A DNA stretch of 64,000 nucleotides from Acidimicrobiia bacterium (GCA_035651955.1 DASRES010000081.1:62001-126000), one strand, 5' to 3'. Positions 43,833-54,142 are shown, numbered from the stretch's first letter. Numbers and translations are program-made. Notes: a model not told the origin generated them from the letters alone.

Positions 43833-46800
43833 ATGCCCGACGACCAGCAGACGCTGGGCAACATCGAGCCCATCGAGATCCAGGAGGAGATGGAGCGCTC
43901 CTACCTGGACTACGCGATGTCGGTCATCACCGCGCGCGCGTTGCCGGACGCGCGCGACGGGCTGAAGCCCGTACACCGCCGGATCCTGTACGGGATGTAC
44001 GAGGGCGGCTTGCGTCCCGACCGTCAGCACCGCAAGTGCGCGACCGCGGTCGGCGACGTGATGGGCAAGTACCACCCGCACGGCGACACCGCGATCTACG
44101 ACGCGCTCGCGCGCATGGCGCAGGACTTCTCGCTCCGGTACCCGCTCATCGACGGTCACGGGAACTTCGGCTCCCCCGACCCGAACGACCGCCCGGCGGC
44201 CATGAGGTACTGTGTGACCGGCGACACACTCGTTCGTGTCGAGGGTGCGACGCGGCGCATCGACGAGCTTGCCGAGATCGAGCCCAACTCGGAGGTCGAC
44301 GTCGACCTGAAGGTCCGCGACGAGTACGGCGATCCGGTTCGCGCGACGAAGCTGTTCCACAGCGGCGACCACCCGGCGCTGCGTCTGCGCACGCGTGAAG
44401 GGTTCGAGCTGACCGGCACCTCCAACCATCCGGTCCTGTGTGTCGAACGCATCGCCGGCGTGCCGATGCTCCAGTGGAAGCTGCTCGAGGAGATCGAGCC
44501 CGGCGCGCGCGTCGTGATCTCGCGTGCGCGCGAGCACGAGCTCGGCGAGCTCACCGACCGCGATCGCAAGCTCGCTCTGCTCGCGGGCGCGATGGTCGCC
44601 GAGGGTTGGGCAACGGAGAAGAGCGTCGGATTCGCGAACACCGATGGCGCGTACTTCGCAGCGGTCCTCGACGCGTTCGACTTCCTCGTCGGCGGGTATC
44701 GCCGTGTCCGGACGGTCGCACAACCGTCGGGCAAGGCTCTCTACCGCCTCGACACTCACTCGCAGCAGTTCCGTGAGAGCGGGATTGGTGAACTCGCAGA
44801 TCTGCGCAGCGCCGACAAGCGGGTGCCGTCGTTCGTGTGGACCGCGAGCCCCGACTTCAAGCGCGTCTTCCTGCAGGCGCTGTTCGAGGGGGACGCCTCG
44901 TCGTCGCTGCACCCACGCAACAGCATCCAGGTCTGCTACTCGACTCGCAGCGAACAGCTCGCCAAGGACGTCCAGCTCCTGCTGCTCGAGTTCGGCATCG
45001 TCGCCCGTCAAGCGCACTACGCCAATGGCGAGATCGAGCTGTTCATCGGCAACCGCCGCGACGCCGCGCGCTTCGCCTCGTACGTCGGCTTCCTCGGCGC
45101 CAAGCAGGACAAGCTCGAGCGCGAGCTCGCGCAGGTCCCGGTCGGCCCGAGCACGCGCACCACCGACCGCATCCCGTTCGTCGCCGAGTACATCCGCGAC
45201 GCGAGTGGTGCGCGCGGGGCCGACAAGAAGTGGCTCGAGAAGCACACGCTCGACGCGATCGACCGGTGGGACCGCGGCGAAGGCCGCGAGGTTCTCGCGC
45301 ACATCCCGAGCGACGAGTGCCAGCGTGTCATCACGCCGCTCGTCGCGAACGACTGGTACTTCGCGACGGTCGAGTCGGTCGAGGATGCGGGCGTCCAACC
45401 GGTCTACTCGATCCGGGTCGACTCCGAGAGCCACGCCTTCCTCGCCAACGGGTTCGTCAACCACAACACCGAAGCCCGGCTTGCTCCGCTCGCGATGCAG
45501 CTGCTCGGCGAGATCGACGAGGACACCGTCGACTTCGCGGAGACGTACGACGGCCAGAACAACGAACCGGTCGTCCTGCCCGCGCGCTTCCCCAACATGC
45601 TCGTCAACGGGGTCGGCGGCATCGCGGTCGGGATGGCGACGAACATCCCGCCCCACAACCTGCGTGAGGTGATCGACGCGTGCGTCCACCTCATCGACCA
45701 CCCCGACGCGACACCCGACGACCTCATGCAGTTCGTGCAGGGTCCCGACTTCCCGACCGGCGCGCTCATCCTCGGTCGTGCGGGCATTCTCGACGCGTAC
45801 CGGACCGGTCGTGGCTCGGTGAAGATGCGCGCCGTCGCTGAGATCGACGAGGACCGCAAGGGCACGCAGCGGATCGTCGTCACCGAGGTGCCGTATCAGA
45901 CGTCCGTCGAGGTGATCGGGCAGAAGATCGCCGAGCTCGTGAACGAGCGGAAGATCGACGGCGTGCGCGACGTGCGCAACGAGTCGTCGGGTGACTCCAC
46001 GCGGCTCGTCGTCGACCTGAAGCGCGACGCGAACGCACAGGTGGTGATGAACCAGCTGTGGAAGCACACGCCGATGCAGACGAACTTCCCGTGCCACATG
46101 CTGGCCCTCGTCGACGGCGTGCCGCGTCTGCTCAACCTCCAGCAGGCGATCCAGGTGTACGTCGACCACCAGGTCGAGGTCGTCCGCCGCCGTACCGAGT
46201 ACCGGCTCAAGAAGGCGCGCGACCGCGCGCACATCGTCGAGGGCCTGATCCGCGCTCTCGACATGATCGACGCGATCGTGGCGCTGATCCGCGGCTCCGA
46301 GGACGCCAACGCCGCGCGCGAGGCGTTGATGGCGGAGCCGTTCTCGTTCACCGAGATCCAGGCCAGCCACATCCTCGACATGCAGCTGCGCCGGCTCGCC
46401 CAGCTCGAGGGCCAGAAGCTGCGTGAGGAGTACGAGGAGCTGACCGCGACGATCGCCGAGCTCGAGTCGATCCTTGCCGACGAGCAGAAGCTGCGGGGCG
46501 TGATCAAGACGGAGCTCATCGAGGTCCGGGACGAGTTCGGCGACGACCGGCGCACCGAGATCACCTACGACACCGGCGACCTCGACGTGCTCGACCTCAT
46601 CGAGGACGAAGAGGTCGTCGTCGTCCTCTCGCACAAGGGCTACGTCAAGACGGTCCCGGTCGACGCCTTCCGCCGCCAGGGCCGGGGCGGGAAGGGGGTC
46701 AAGGGCGGGAACCTGCGTGACGAGGACTACGTCGAGCACCTGCTCCAGACGACCGCCCACTCGTACCTGCTGTTCTTCTCGAACCGAGGCCGCGTGTACC

Positions 46801-47540
46801 GGCTGCGTGCCCACGAGATCCCGATGAAGGAACGCACCGCGCGCGGCACCGCGCTCGTGAACCTCGTCGCGCTCCAACCGGACGAGAAGATCCAGGCGGT
46901 CATCGACACGCGCACCTACGAGGAGGGCGCGTTCCTGTTCTTCGCGACGAAGCACGGCATCGTGAAGAAGACGAAGATGTCCGAGTACGACTCGTCGCTG
47001 CGGACCGGGTTGATCGCGATCAACCTGCGCGACGACGACGAGCTCGTGCGTGTCGTGCAGACCCGTGGCTCGGACGACATCTTCATGGTGTCGAAGGCCG
47101 GCATGACGATCCGGTTCAGCGAGGACGATGTCCGCGCGATGGGCCGTGCCACCGCGGGTGTGCGGGGCATGAAGCTGAAGAACGCGCAGGACGCGGTCGT
47201 CTCCTGCGACGTCGCGCGCGACGACGCGGTGATGCTCTTCGTGAGCTCGAGCGGCCACGGCAAGCGGACGAAGCTCGACCGGTTCAACCGGCAGGGACGC
47301 GGCGGGCAAGGTGTGCGCGGCATGCGCGTCACGGCGAGTCGCGGCGAGGTCGTCGCCGCGTTCATGGTGGGCGCGGACGACGAGATCCTCGTCTTCTCCT
47401 CGGGCGGCAATATCATCCGCATGGGAGCCAGCGAGATCTCCTCTCAGGGGCGGGACGCGACGGGCGTCCGGGTGGCCCGCCTCGGTGAGGGCGAGAACGT
47501 CGTAGCCGTCGCGCCGGTCCTGGAGGCCGACGGGGAGTAG
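43833..47540 (+). CDS. gyrA: DNA gyrase subunit A, intein-containing precursor
   Basis: DNA-cleaving subunit of gyrase. The 1235-residue precursor minus a 419-residue intein leaves 816 residues, the normal GyrA size. The N-terminal exon has [28 protein letters not shown] and ends at RPAAMRY, whose Tyr126 is the DNA-cleaving residue. The C-terminal extein resumes [17 protein letters not shown], then [13 protein letters not shown] and the beta-pinwheel domain with GyrA box [13 protein letters not shown] and later blades. ATG at 43833. Because the intein sits directly after Tyr126, gyrase is inactive until splicing. Confidence 0.96.
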   Translation: MPDDQQTLGNIEPIEIQEEMERSYLDYAMSVITARALPDARDGLKPVHRRILYGMYEGGLRPDRQHRKCATAVGDVMGKYHPHGDTAIYDALARMAQDFSLRYPLIDGHGNFGSPDPNDRPAAMRYCVTGDTLVRVEGATRRIDELAEIEPNSEVDVDLKVRDEYGDPVRATKLFHSGDHPALRLRTREGFELTGTSNHPVLCVERIAGVPMLQWKLLEEIEPGARVVISRAREHELGELTDRDRKLALLAGAMVAEGWATEKSVGFANTDGAYFAAVLDAFDFLVGGYRRVRTVAQPSGKALYRLDTHSQQFRESGIGELADLRSADKRVPSFVWTASPDFKRVFLQALFEGDASSSLHPRNSIQVCYSTRSEQLAKDVQLLLLEFGIVARQAHYANGEIELFIGNRRDAARFASYVGFLGAKQDKLERELAQVPVGPSTRTTDRIPFVAEYIRDASGARGADKKWLEKHTLDAIDRWDRGEGREVLAHIPSDECQRVITPLVANDWYFATVESVEDAGVQPVYSIRVDSESHAFLANGFVNHNTEARLAPLAMQLLGEIDEDTVDFAETYDGQNNEPVVLPARFPNMLVNGVGGIAVGMATNIPPHNLREVIDACVHLIDHPDATPDDLMQFVQGPDFPTGALILGRAGILDAYRTGRGSVKMRAVAEIDEDRKGTQRIVVTEVPYQTSVEVIGQKIAELVNERKIDGVRDVRNESSGDSTRLVVDLKRDANAQVVMNQLWKHTPMQTNFPCHMLALVDGVPRLLNLQQAIQVYVDHQVEVVRRRTEYRLKKARDRAHIVEGLIRALDMIDAIVALIRGSEDANAAREALMAEPFSFTEIQASHILDMQLRRLAQLEGQKLREEYEELTATIAELESILADEQKLRGVIKTELIEVRDEFGDDRRTEITYDTGDLDVLDLIEDEEVVVVLSHKGYVKTVPVDAFRRQGRGGKGVKGGNLRDEDYVEHLLQTTAHSYLLFFSNRGRVYRLRAHEIPMKERTARGTALVNLVALQPDEKIQAVIDTRTYEEGAFLFFATKHGIVKKTKMSEYDSSLRTGLIAINLRDDDELVRVVQTRGSDDIFMVSKAGMTIRFSEDDVRAMGRATAGVRGMKLKNAQDAVVSCDVARDDAVMLFVSSSGHGKRTKLDRFNRQGRGGQGVRGMRVTASRGEVVAAFMVGADDEILVFSSGGNIIRMGASEISSQGRDATGVRVARLGEGENVVAVAPVLEADGE
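44211..45467 (+). mobile_element. GyrA intein with LAGLIDADG homing endonuclease
   Basis: Residues 127-545 of the GyrA precursor. It begins with Cys ([13 protein letters not shown]), has the block B TSNHPVLC, and ends [10 protein letters not shown] with Thr as the next extein residue. This matches the insertion point of the mycobacterial GyrA inteins. Two dodecapeptide-like blocks ([11 protein letters not shown] near residue 250 and [10 protein letters not shown] near 347) mark a LAGLIDADG endonuclease, so this is a full-length intein, not a mini-intein. All splicing residues look intact. Confidence 0.95.
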
Positions 47541-47544
47541 GGAC

Positions 47545-48015
47545 GTGGCCCGATTCGATGCAGCGGTCGACCCGGCGTCGGGTGCCGCGTCCAGACGATC
47601 GAAGAAGGCGGGTCGCGACGCGCTCCCGGTGAGCCCGGCGGCGCGCCTTCCCCAGCGCCGCTACCGCCAGACCGTGCAGAAGCTCGACCTGTGGTCGGTG
47701 CTGAAGCTGTCGCTGTGCTTCTACCTGTGTGGCCTGATCGTGACGATCGTCGCCGGTGTGGTGCTGTGGCTGATCGCCGACGCGTTCGGTGTCATCCACG
47801 ACGTCGAGCACTTCATGGGCGACCTGCTCAGCTCGAAGGACTTCAAGTTCCTGTCGGCGCAGATCCTCGAGGGCACGATCCTCGTCGGTCTCGTCCTCGT
47901 CGCGCTGATGACGATCATCACCGTGGTCGCCGCCGCGTTCTACAACCTGTTCGCCGAGCTCGTCGGCGGCGTCGAGGTCGTGATCGTCGAGGACGACATC
48001 GGCCCGAGGATCTGA
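47545..48015 (+). CDS. DUF3566 transmembrane protein
   Basis: A 156-residue protein with two membrane helices (LSLCFYLCGLIVTIVAGVVLWLIA and EGTILVGLVLVALMTIITVVAAAFYNLF) after a basic N-terminus containing the conserved YRQTVQKLDLWSVLK. It corresponds to Mycobacterium Rv0007, always directly after gyrA. GTG at 47545 lies 4 nt after the gyrA stop. Its function is unknown; linkage suggests a cell-division or envelope role. Confidence 0.9.
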   Translation: MARFDAAVDPASGAASRRSKKAGRDALPVSPAARLPQRRYRQTVQKLDLWSVLKLSLCFYLCGLIVTIVAGVVLWLIADAFGVIHDVEHFMGDLLSSKDFKFLSAQILEGTILVGLVLVALMTIITVVAAAFYNLFAELVGGVEVVIVEDDIGPRI

Positions 48016-48050
48016 CGCGACAGCCGCTCGGGTAACGTGAACGTCTCCCC

Positions 48051-48124
<74 letters not shown>

Positions 48125-48153
48125 CTGACTGACTGACTGACCGGACCGAACGG

Positions 48154-48771
48154 TCACGGCTTGGTCGCCCGTCCCTCGAACGTGTACCCGAAGGACTTGG
48201 GCTCGCCGTCCATGAAGTAGCGGTCCATCGACTCGACGGCGAACCCCGCGCCCTCGATCAGCTCGTCGATGCGGCGCGTGAGATGGCATCCGCCCGCGAT
48301 CGGCTTCCACACCGGCTCGATGCGATGCTGCCACCGCGCGACGGCAGGGTCCGGCGCGTGGCCGTGCTCCACGAAGTGCAACGTGCCACCCGGCTTGAGG
48401 ACGCGGCGCAACTCCGCCAACGCGGACTGAACGTCGGGGATCGTGCACAGGGTCCACGTCGAGAGGACCGCGTCGAACGCGCCCGACGGCAGATCGAGAC
48501 GCTCACCGGTCAGACCGGCCGCGTCCACGGGGACCGCTGCCTGCTCGATCCTCGGTCGTGCGATGCGCATGCACACGCGCGACGGCTCCACGGCGTACAC
48601 CTTCGTCACCTCGCCCGGGTAGTACGTCGCGTTGAGGCCCGTCCCGAAGCCGATCTCGACGACGTGACCCTTCAGGCCGGCACAGACGCGTGCCCGTACG
48701 TCGCGCATCCGCGCGACCGACATGACCTTGTCCTGCACGCGGGGGAGGATCTGCTCCCGGTAGAGGCCCAT
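48154..48771 (-). CDS. Class I SAM-dependent methyltransferase
   Basis: A 205-residue methyltransferase. SAM motif I is VVEIGFGTGLNATYYP, followed by VYAVEPSRVCM and the acidic motif II, then FDAVLSTWTLCTIPDVQ and LAELRRVLKPGGTLHFVEHG. The C-terminal RYFMDGEPKSFGYTFEGRA is typical of UbiE/phospholipid-type or METTL7-like small methyltransferases; the substrate is unknown. ATG at 48771 has AGGAGGAAG upstream. It is transcribed toward tRNA-Ile. Confidence 0.85.
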   Translation of the reverse strand: MGLYREQILPRVQDKVMSVARMRDVRARVCAGLKGHVVEIGFGTGLNATYYPGEVTKVYAVEPSRVCMRIARPRIEQAAVPVDAAGLTGERLDLPSGAFDAVLSTWTLCTIPDVQSALAELRRVLKPGGTLHFVEHGHAPDPAVARWQHRIEPVWKPIAGGCHLTRRIDELIEGAGFAVESMDRYFMDGEPKSFGYTFEGRATKP

Positions 48772-48937
48772 CGCTTCCTCCTGGTCGCGCGACTCGCGCG
48801 CGAAGGCTAACGACGCGCACCGATGATGGCGATCGGGTCGGCGTCGGGGTCGCGCAGCAGCAGTCGCCGCGAGGGTGATAGCACTCGACGGCTTGCGGCG
48901 CGATCATCCGCGGGTCGCCGGACGGGGAGGCGCGCCC

Positions 48938-49699
48938 GTGGACGGTCGGAAGCTCGTCGCCGAGTTCCTCGGCACGATGATGCTCGTGGTGTTCGCCGTC
49001 GGCGTCGCCACGTTGTCGTTCGGGTTCAAGTTCGCGGGCGCGAGCACCTCGGCCGGTGTCGTGACGACCGCGTTCGCGTTCGGGCTCGTGCTGCTCGCGC
49101 TCGTGTACGCGATCGGCCCGATCTCGGGATGTCACGTCAACCCGGCCGTCACGATCGGCTTCGTCGCGTCGGGCCGGATGACGATCAGCGAGGCGATCGG
49201 ATACTGGATCGCGCAGTTCGCGGGCGGCATCGTCGGGGCCGTCGTGCTGTGGGCGATCTTCGAGGGGTCGCCCCAGTACTCGCGCTCGACGACCGGTCTC
49301 GGCGCCGACGGCTGGGGCAAGCACTCGCTCGTGCACATCAACGTGAGCGGCGCGTTCGGCGCCGAGGTCGTGCTCACGTTCCTGTTCGTCCTCGTCGTGC
49401 TGTCGGCGACGAGCTACGTCGCGTCGGCCGGCTTCGCCGGGCTCGCGATCGGGATGGCGCTCACCGTCGTGCACCTGCTCGGCATCCCGATCACCGGCAC
49501 GTCCGTCAACCCGGCCCGGAGTCTCGGTCCCGCGGTGGTGCTCGGGGGTGACGCGCTCCGGCAGGTGTGGCTGTTCATCGTGGCGCCGCTCGTCGGCGGC
49601 GTCATCGCCGCGATCGTGCATCGGTACGTGCTCCTGCAGACGGAGCCCGAGCCTCCCGTCGCGGGCGGCGTCGAGCCGTCCGACATCACGATCAGCTGA
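48938..49699 (+). CDS. Aquaporin (MIP family)
   Basis: A 253-residue six-helix channel. Both half-helix NPA motifs are intact: GCHVNPAVTIG and GTSVNPARSLGPAVV. The His in HVNPAVT and the Arg of the second NPAR support a water-selective AqpZ-type pore. The helices are KLVAEFLGTMMLVVFAVGVA, TAFAFGLVLLALVYAIGP and so on. I chose GTG at 48938 with GGGGAGG upstream; the longer frame to 48875 adds only a charged leader. It stands alone in its orientation. Confidence 0.92.
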   Translation: MDGRKLVAEFLGTMMLVVFAVGVATLSFGFKFAGASTSAGVVTTAFAFGLVLLALVYAIGPISGCHVNPAVTIGFVASGRMTISEAIGYWIAQFAGGIVGAVVLWAIFEGSPQYSRSTTGLGADGWGKHSLVHINVSGAFGAEVVLTFLFVLVVLSATSYVASAGFAGLAIGMALTVVHLLGIPITGTSVNPARSLGPAVVLGGDALRQVWLFIVAPLVGGVIAAIVHRYVLLQTEPEPPVAGGVEPSDITIS

Positions 49700-49762
49700 G
49701 CGGGCGTCGCGCCCGCGAGGCGGGCTGCGGGTGCTCGTGTGCGTGTCGGTACACTCGCCGCC

Positions 49763-49900
49763 GTGAGGGTGTTCCGCCGGGGTCTGCTCGTCGCCGTCAT
49801 CGCCGCGCTCGTGGGAGGCGTCATCCGCCTGCGCGGCACCGGAGGTGTCCCGCCGACGAGCGGCGGCTGGCGCGAGCTGCAGGGCCCGGACTTCCGCTGA
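49763..49900 (+). CDS. Very small membrane-anchored protein (45 aa)
   Basis: From GTG at 49763 to TGA at 49900. The sequence is a basic start (VRVFRRG), one short hydrophobic helix (LLVAVIAALVGGVI), then RLRGTGGVPPTSGGWREL and a charged end. The one-helix-plus-Gly/Pro/Trp layout and its position 16 nt before the next gene suggest a real small protein. The function is unknown. Confidence 0.5.
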   Translation: MRVFRRGLLVAVIAALVGGVIRLRGTGGVPPTSGGWRELQGPDFR

Positions 49901-49916
49901 CGTCGGACGCCGCCCG

Positions 49917-50927
49917 ATGACGACGCTCCTCCTGGTTGGTCTCGGCGCGGTCGGGGCCCGTGCCGCCCGCCAGATCATCGATACCCCCGCCGTCGACCGG
50001 CTGCTCGTCACCGACCGCAGGTCCGACCGGGCCGAGATGGTCGCCGACGCGCTGGGTGATCGCGTCGAGGTGATCGACTGGAGCGCGGATGCACCGTTGC
50101 CCGACGGCGTCGACGCGGTGGCCTGCGCGGCGAACGGCGATGCCGACCCGCTCGTCGCGGACCGCGCGCTCGAGGTCGGTGTCCCGTTCGCGTCGTCGTG
50201 CGACGACACGCGCATCCTCCACGACCTGCTTGCGCGTGATCGTGACGCACGCACGCGCGACGTCGCGATCGCGGTCGGCTGCGGGCTCGCGCCCGGCCTC
50301 TCCGATGTGCTCGCCCGCCACGCGGCCGGAGCGCTCGACACGGTCGACGAGGTCCACGTCGCGCGTGCGGGCGCGGCCGGGCCCGCGTCCGCGGCGACGG
50401 TTCGTCGCGCGCGACACGAGCACGCGCTCGAGTGGCACGACGGGCAGCTCGTCGAGTCGCGCCGTCGCGTGGGTGCGGAGCTCGTGTGGTTCCCCGACCC
50501 GATCGGCGCGCTCGAGTGCACGCTCGTGGCGAACGGTGTCGAGCTGCTCGCGTCGAGCTTCGCCGGGCTGTCGCACGTCACCGTTCGCTACGCGGAGCCG
50601 CCCGAGCAGCGGCCCGTGCTGCGATGGCTCCGCCCGCCGGTTCCGGGCGCGGGATGGGGTGCCGCGCGCGTCGAGGTATGGGGCAGCCGTGGTCGTGCGC
50701 GCGAGAGCATCGTGTACGGCGTGATCGAGCAGACGTCGACCGCCGCCGGGAGCGTTCTCGCGGTCACCGCGGCCGCGCTCGCCGGCGCGCTCGACGTGCT
50801 CGCCGAGGCGCGGCCGGCGGGTGCGCACAGTCTCGCCACGCTGGTGAGCGCGGTGCCGTTCCTCGGCGAGCTCTCGGCGCGCGGCGTGCGCGCCGCGGTG
50901 TTCGAGGGCGTCCCGGTCGCGTCGTGA
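49917..50927 (+). CDS. Saccharopine dehydrogenase-like NAD(P)-binding protein
   Basis: A 336-residue Rossmann protein: MTTLLLVGLGAVGARAARQI is the dinucleotide-binding loop, LLVTDRRSDRAEM the following strand with the ribose-binding Asp, and GVDAVACAANGDADPLVADRALEVGVPFASSCDDTRI resembles the saccharopine-dehydrogenase or homospermidine-synthase substrate face (in part VAIAVGCGLAPGLSDVLARHA). The actual substrate is unknown. ATG at 49917. The stop overlaps the kelch lipoprotein start by 4 nt. Confidence 0.78.
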   Translation: MTTLLLVGLGAVGARAARQIIDTPAVDRLLVTDRRSDRAEMVADALGDRVEVIDWSADAPLPDGVDAVACAANGDADPLVADRALEVGVPFASSCDDTRILHDLLARDRDARTRDVAIAVGCGLAPGLSDVLARHAAGALDTVDEVHVARAGAAGPASAATVRRARHEHALEWHDGQLVESRRRVGAELVWFPDPIGALECTLVANGVELLASSFAGLSHVTVRYAEPPEQRPVLRWLRPPVPGAGWGAARVEVWGSRGRARESIVYGVIEQTSTAAGSVLAVTAAALAGALDVLAEARPAGAHSLATLVSAVPFLGELSARGVRAAVFEGVPVAS

Positions 50928-51964
50928 CGCGTCGTCGCGTGCGCGGCGCGGCGACGTGCGCCTCGTTCGTCGCGCTCGCGCTCGGCGTCGTCGGGTGCTC
51001 GAGCAGCGCGAGCAAGGGTGGGCACGGTGCGACGACCACGGGCGCCACCACGCGCGCGCCGTCGTCGCCGACGTCCACCACCGCCGCGCCCGCACCCGCC
51101 ACCGTGCGTGTCTCCGTCGCGCCGTGGTCGTTGCCGCACGCGCTCGCGCGCGAGGTCGTGGTCGCGGTCGGGAACCAGCTCGTCGTGCTCGGCGGTACGT
51201 CCGTCGGCGGCACGACGGCCGCGGTCCTCGCCGTCGACGCGACGACGGGCGCGGCCCGGTCCGACGGGTCACTCGCGATGGCGGTGCACGACGCCGCCGG
51301 TGCTCTGGTCGGCGGACGGCCGGTCGTGTTCGGCGGCGGCTCGTCGGCAACGACGGATGCCGTGCAGGAGCTCACGACCGCGGGCGCGGCGGCGCGTGTC
51401 ATCGGGCACCTGCCGACGCGCCGAGCCGACGTGAGCGCGGCGTCGGCGGACGGCACGGTGTACGTCGTCGGCGGGTACGACGGCACGAACCTCGTTCCCG
51501 ACGTGCTCGCGACGAGCGACGGCGTCGCGTTCCGCTCGATCGCACGTCTTCCCGTCCCCGTGCGGTACCCCGCGGTCGCGGTCGTCGGCGGGAAGCTGTT
51601 CGTCGTCGGGGGCGCGACGAGCGGCGGCGAGAACGCGGGCGTGGACACGAACGCGGTGCAGGTGATCGACCTCGCGACCGGCGCGGCGTCGGTGCTCGCG
51701 CGCATGCCGCAGACGCGCTCGCACGCGACCGCGGTGACGCTCGACGGCCACGTGTACGTCCTCGGTGGTCACGTCGCCGGTAGCTGGACCGACGACGTCT
51801 CCGAGCTCGACCCGGCAACGGGTTCGCTGCACACCGTCGCGCACTTGCCGCGCGCGATCTCTGACGCGGGCGCGGCCGTCATCGGCTCGACCGCCTATCT
51901 CGTCGGTGGCGAGGCCGCGCCGTCGTCGTACGTGAACGGCGCCGTCGAGCTCGCCGTCGGATGA
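50924..51964 (+). CDS. Kelch-like beta-propeller lipoprotein
   Basis: A 346-residue secreted lipoprotein. The signal peptide ends in the lipobox LGVVGCSS, so the mature Cys is lipidated at the outer face of the membrane. A Ser/Thr/Ala-rich linker follows. The rest is six kelch-type repeats with recurring GGxxxG hairpins (VVLGGTSVGGTT, VVFGGGSSATT, VYVVGGYDGTNLV, LFVVGGATSGGE, VYVLGGHVAGSW, AYLVGGEA). GTG at 50924 overlaps the preceding stop. The ligand is unknown. It converges on another beta-propeller lipoprotein. Confidence 0.85.
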   Translation: MTRRRVRGAATCASFVALALGVVGCSSSASKGGHGATTTGATTRAPSSPTSTTAAPAPATVRVSVAPWSLPHALAREVVVAVGNQLVVLGGTSVGGTTAAVLAVDATTGAARSDGSLAMAVHDAAGALVGGRPVVFGGGSSATTDAVQELTTAGAAARVIGHLPTRRADVSAASADGTVYVVGGYDGTNLVPDVLATSDGVAFRSIARLPVPVRYPAVAVVGGKLFVVGGATSGGENAGVDTNAVQVIDLATGAASVLARMPQTRSHATAVTLDGHVYVLGGHVAGSWTDDVSELDPATGSLHTVAHLPRAISDAGAAVIGSTAYLVGGEAAPSSYVNGAVELAVG

Positions 51965-51977
51965 GCTCGACGACGGC

Positions 51978-53135
51978 TCAGCGGTAGTTGCCGGTGTGTC
52001 CGATGCTGTAGCGGCCGGGCTGCGGGAAGACGTCGAGCCCGTGCGGGCCGTTGCCGACGGGGATGGTGTGGATCACGCGGCCCGTCGCCGTGTCGATCAC
52101 GTAGACCACCGAGTTGTAGCGGCCGCTGAGCCACAGCTGGCTGCCGTCCGCGGTCACGCCGCCCATGTCGGGCGATCCTCCGATGTGCCAGGTGGCGATC
52201 ACGGAGCGGGTGGCGAAGCTGATCACGGAGATGGAGCCGGCCGCGCGGTTGCTGACGTAGAGCAGCTTGCCGTCGCGACTCGGGTACAGACCGTGCGCGC
52301 CCGACCCCGTCGGGATGAACTGCACCTCGCGCATCGTCGCCGGGTCGATCACGGACACGCCGCTTCGCGACTGGTTCGCGACGTACATCACGGTCCCGTC
52401 GGGCGACAGCTTCACGTCGATCGGTTGACCGCCGACCCGCAACGAGCCCGTGACGGTCATCGTGTTGACGTCGACGCGCTCGAGCCAGCCCGAGAACTCG
52501 CAGCTCGCGACGAGCTGCGACCCGTCCGCGGTGAAGTCGAGGTGGTCGACGCCCGCGGGGCCGATGGACACGCTCTTGATGAGCTTCCACGTGTGCGGGT
52601 CGCGGAAGTCGAGGCGGTGCAGGCGCTCCGCGACGACGATGGCCTTCGAGCCGTCGGGCGTGAAGTAGAGGTTGTACGGGTCCTCGACGGCGATAGGCGT
52701 GCCCGGCGCGGCCGTGCGCGGGTCGATCGGCGTGAGCGTGTTGCCACGGTCGTTGTCGACGTAGAGCGTGCGCAGGTCCCACGACGGCGTCACGTGCTGC
52801 GGGAGCGCACCTGTCGCGAAGTGCTCGATGACCTTGTACGTCGTCGGGTCGATGACGTCGACGGTGTTCGCCTCACTGTTGGGGACGTAGACACGCGTCG
52901 GCACGCCGGCGACCGCCGGGCTCAACATCCCCGCGCGCGTGTACGCGTAGACGTCGCCGTTGAACGGAACGGTCGTCGACGTCGACGACGCGACCGCGTG
53001 CGCAACGGTCGTGCTCGTCGCGTTGCCCTTCGCCGACTTCGAGGCGTGCGACCCGCCGCCCGACGAGCATGCGGCCAGCGCGACGGCCGCGACCGCGGCC
53101 ACGACGAGGATTCGGCGGATCGGCGTCTCGGTCAT
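51978..53135 (-). CDS. YncE-like beta-propeller lipoprotein
   Basis: A 385-residue secreted protein with a lipobox (VAALAACSSGG-like, ending ACSSGGGS) and a Ser/Thr/Ala linker. It then has YVTN/YncE-type propeller repeats, each with a pattern such as VYVPNSEANTVDVIDPTT, LYVDNDRGNTLTPIDPRT, MYVANQSRSGVSVIDPATM and LYVSNRAAGSISVISF. ATG at 53135 is the start of the signal peptide. It ends 14 nt from the kelch gene, tail to tail. Role unknown, perhaps in surface binding. Confidence 0.85.
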   Translation of the reverse strand: MTETPIRRILVVAAVAAVALAACSSGGGSHASKSAKGNATSTTVAHAVASSTSTTVPFNGDVYAYTRAGMLSPAVAGVPTRVYVPNSEANTVDVIDPTTYKVIEHFATGALPQHVTPSWDLRTLYVDNDRGNTLTPIDPRTAAPGTPIAVEDPYNLYFTPDGSKAIVVAERLHRLDFRDPHTWKLIKSVSIGPAGVDHLDFTADGSQLVASCEFSGWLERVDVNTMTVTGSLRVGGQPIDVKLSPDGTVMYVANQSRSGVSVIDPATMREVQFIPTGSGAHGLYPSRDGKLLYVSNRAAGSISVISFATRSVIATWHIGGSPDMGGVTADGSQLWLSGRYNSVVYVIDTATGRVIHTIPVGNGPHGLDVFPQPGRYSIGHTGNYR

Positions 53136-53282
53136 CGGTTCCGTTCGTGTCGATGGGGACGCATACGTTGCCGCGCGCGCCCCGACGGCCGCCACGATGC
53201 AGCTGGCGGCGGGCGAAGCTCAGCCGAGCGGCGATGAGGCCGCGATGAGAGGGTGCTCGCGACGCCGATAAGTTGAGGAATC

Positions 53283-54095
53283 GTGGCGTTCGAGTTCGAC
53301 GAGGACACCGCGGTCGAGCGGGCCGGCGACCGGTGGCGGGCGGACGTCTCCGACCGCTGGGACATCGGCGTCAACCCGAACGGCGGGTACGCGCTCGCGA
53401 TCGTGGTGCGTGCGATGGCGGACGCCGTTGCCGCGCCTGATCCGTTGACCGTGACCGCGCACTTTCTCCGCCCTCCTGATCACGGCGCTGCGCACGTCGA
53501 CGTGGACGTCGTGCGCTCCGGTCGCCGCTTCGCGACGGCGTCGGGCGCGCTCGTGCAGGACGGAAGGCCGCGCATCCAGGCACTCGCGACGTTCGGCGAC
53601 CTCGGCGAGGTGCACGGCCCGACGCTCGTGGACGCGTCACCGCCCGAGCTGCCGCCGGTCGAGGAGTGCGTCCCGATCGTGAGCGGCCGACCACCGGCAG
53701 GCGTGGGCGCGCCGCCGACGATCATGCACCGCTTCGATACGAGGCTGCCCGAGTTGCTCGGCTGGTCGCGCGGCGAGCGGGGCGGTGTCCCGCGGATCGC
53801 GGGCTGGACACGGTTTGTCGACGGCCGTCCGGCCGATCTTCTGTCGCTGGTGCTGTTCGCCGACGGGTTCCCGCCGCCGATCCTCGACGTCGTGAGCGCG
53901 TCCTGGGTGCCGACGCTCGAGCTCACGGTCCACCTGCGCGGGCATCCCGCGCCGGGCTGGTTGCGGGCGGTGTTCCGGACCCGTGTGCTGCGCGACGGCC
54001 TGCTCGAGGAGGACGGCGAGCTGTGGGACGAGGACGGCGAGCTCGTCGCGATGAGCCGTCAGCTCGCGATGGTCCTGCCCGCGGAGTCCGGCTGA
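53283..54095 (+). CDS. Acyl-CoA thioesterase, double hot-dog (TesB-like)
   Basis: A 270-residue thioesterase-family protein. The first hot-dog domain has DRWDIGVNPNGGYALAIVVRAM, then LTVTAHFLRPPDHGAAHVDV and GRRFATASGALVQDGRPRIQALATFG. The second has PADLLSLVLFADGFPPPILD and PTLELTVHLRGHPAPGWL, followed by GELWDEDGELVAMSRQLAMVLP, the usual end of actinobacterial acyl-CoA thioesterases. GTG at 53283 lies opposite the YncE-like gene with a 147-nt divergent gap. Preferred acyl chain is unknown. Confidence 0.86.
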   Translation: MAFEFDEDTAVERAGDRWRADVSDRWDIGVNPNGGYALAIVVRAMADAVAAPDPLTVTAHFLRPPDHGAAHVDVDVVRSGRRFATASGALVQDGRPRIQALATFGDLGEVHGPTLVDASPPELPPVEECVPIVSGRPPAGVGAPPTIMHRFDTRLPELLGWSRGERGGVPRIAGWTRFVDGRPADLLSLVLFADGFPPPILDVVSASWVPTLELTVHLRGHPAPGWLRAVFRTRVLRDGLLEEDGELWDEDGELVAMSRQLAMVLPAESG

Positions 54096-54142
54096 GGCCC
54101 GGACGCCGTTTCCCCGACCGACCGCTACGATCGCCGACCAGC

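Noticed and set aside
48125-48140. CTGA tandem repeat after tRNA-Ile
   Set aside because: Only about four units of 4 nt; it is too short to call a meaningful repeat locus.
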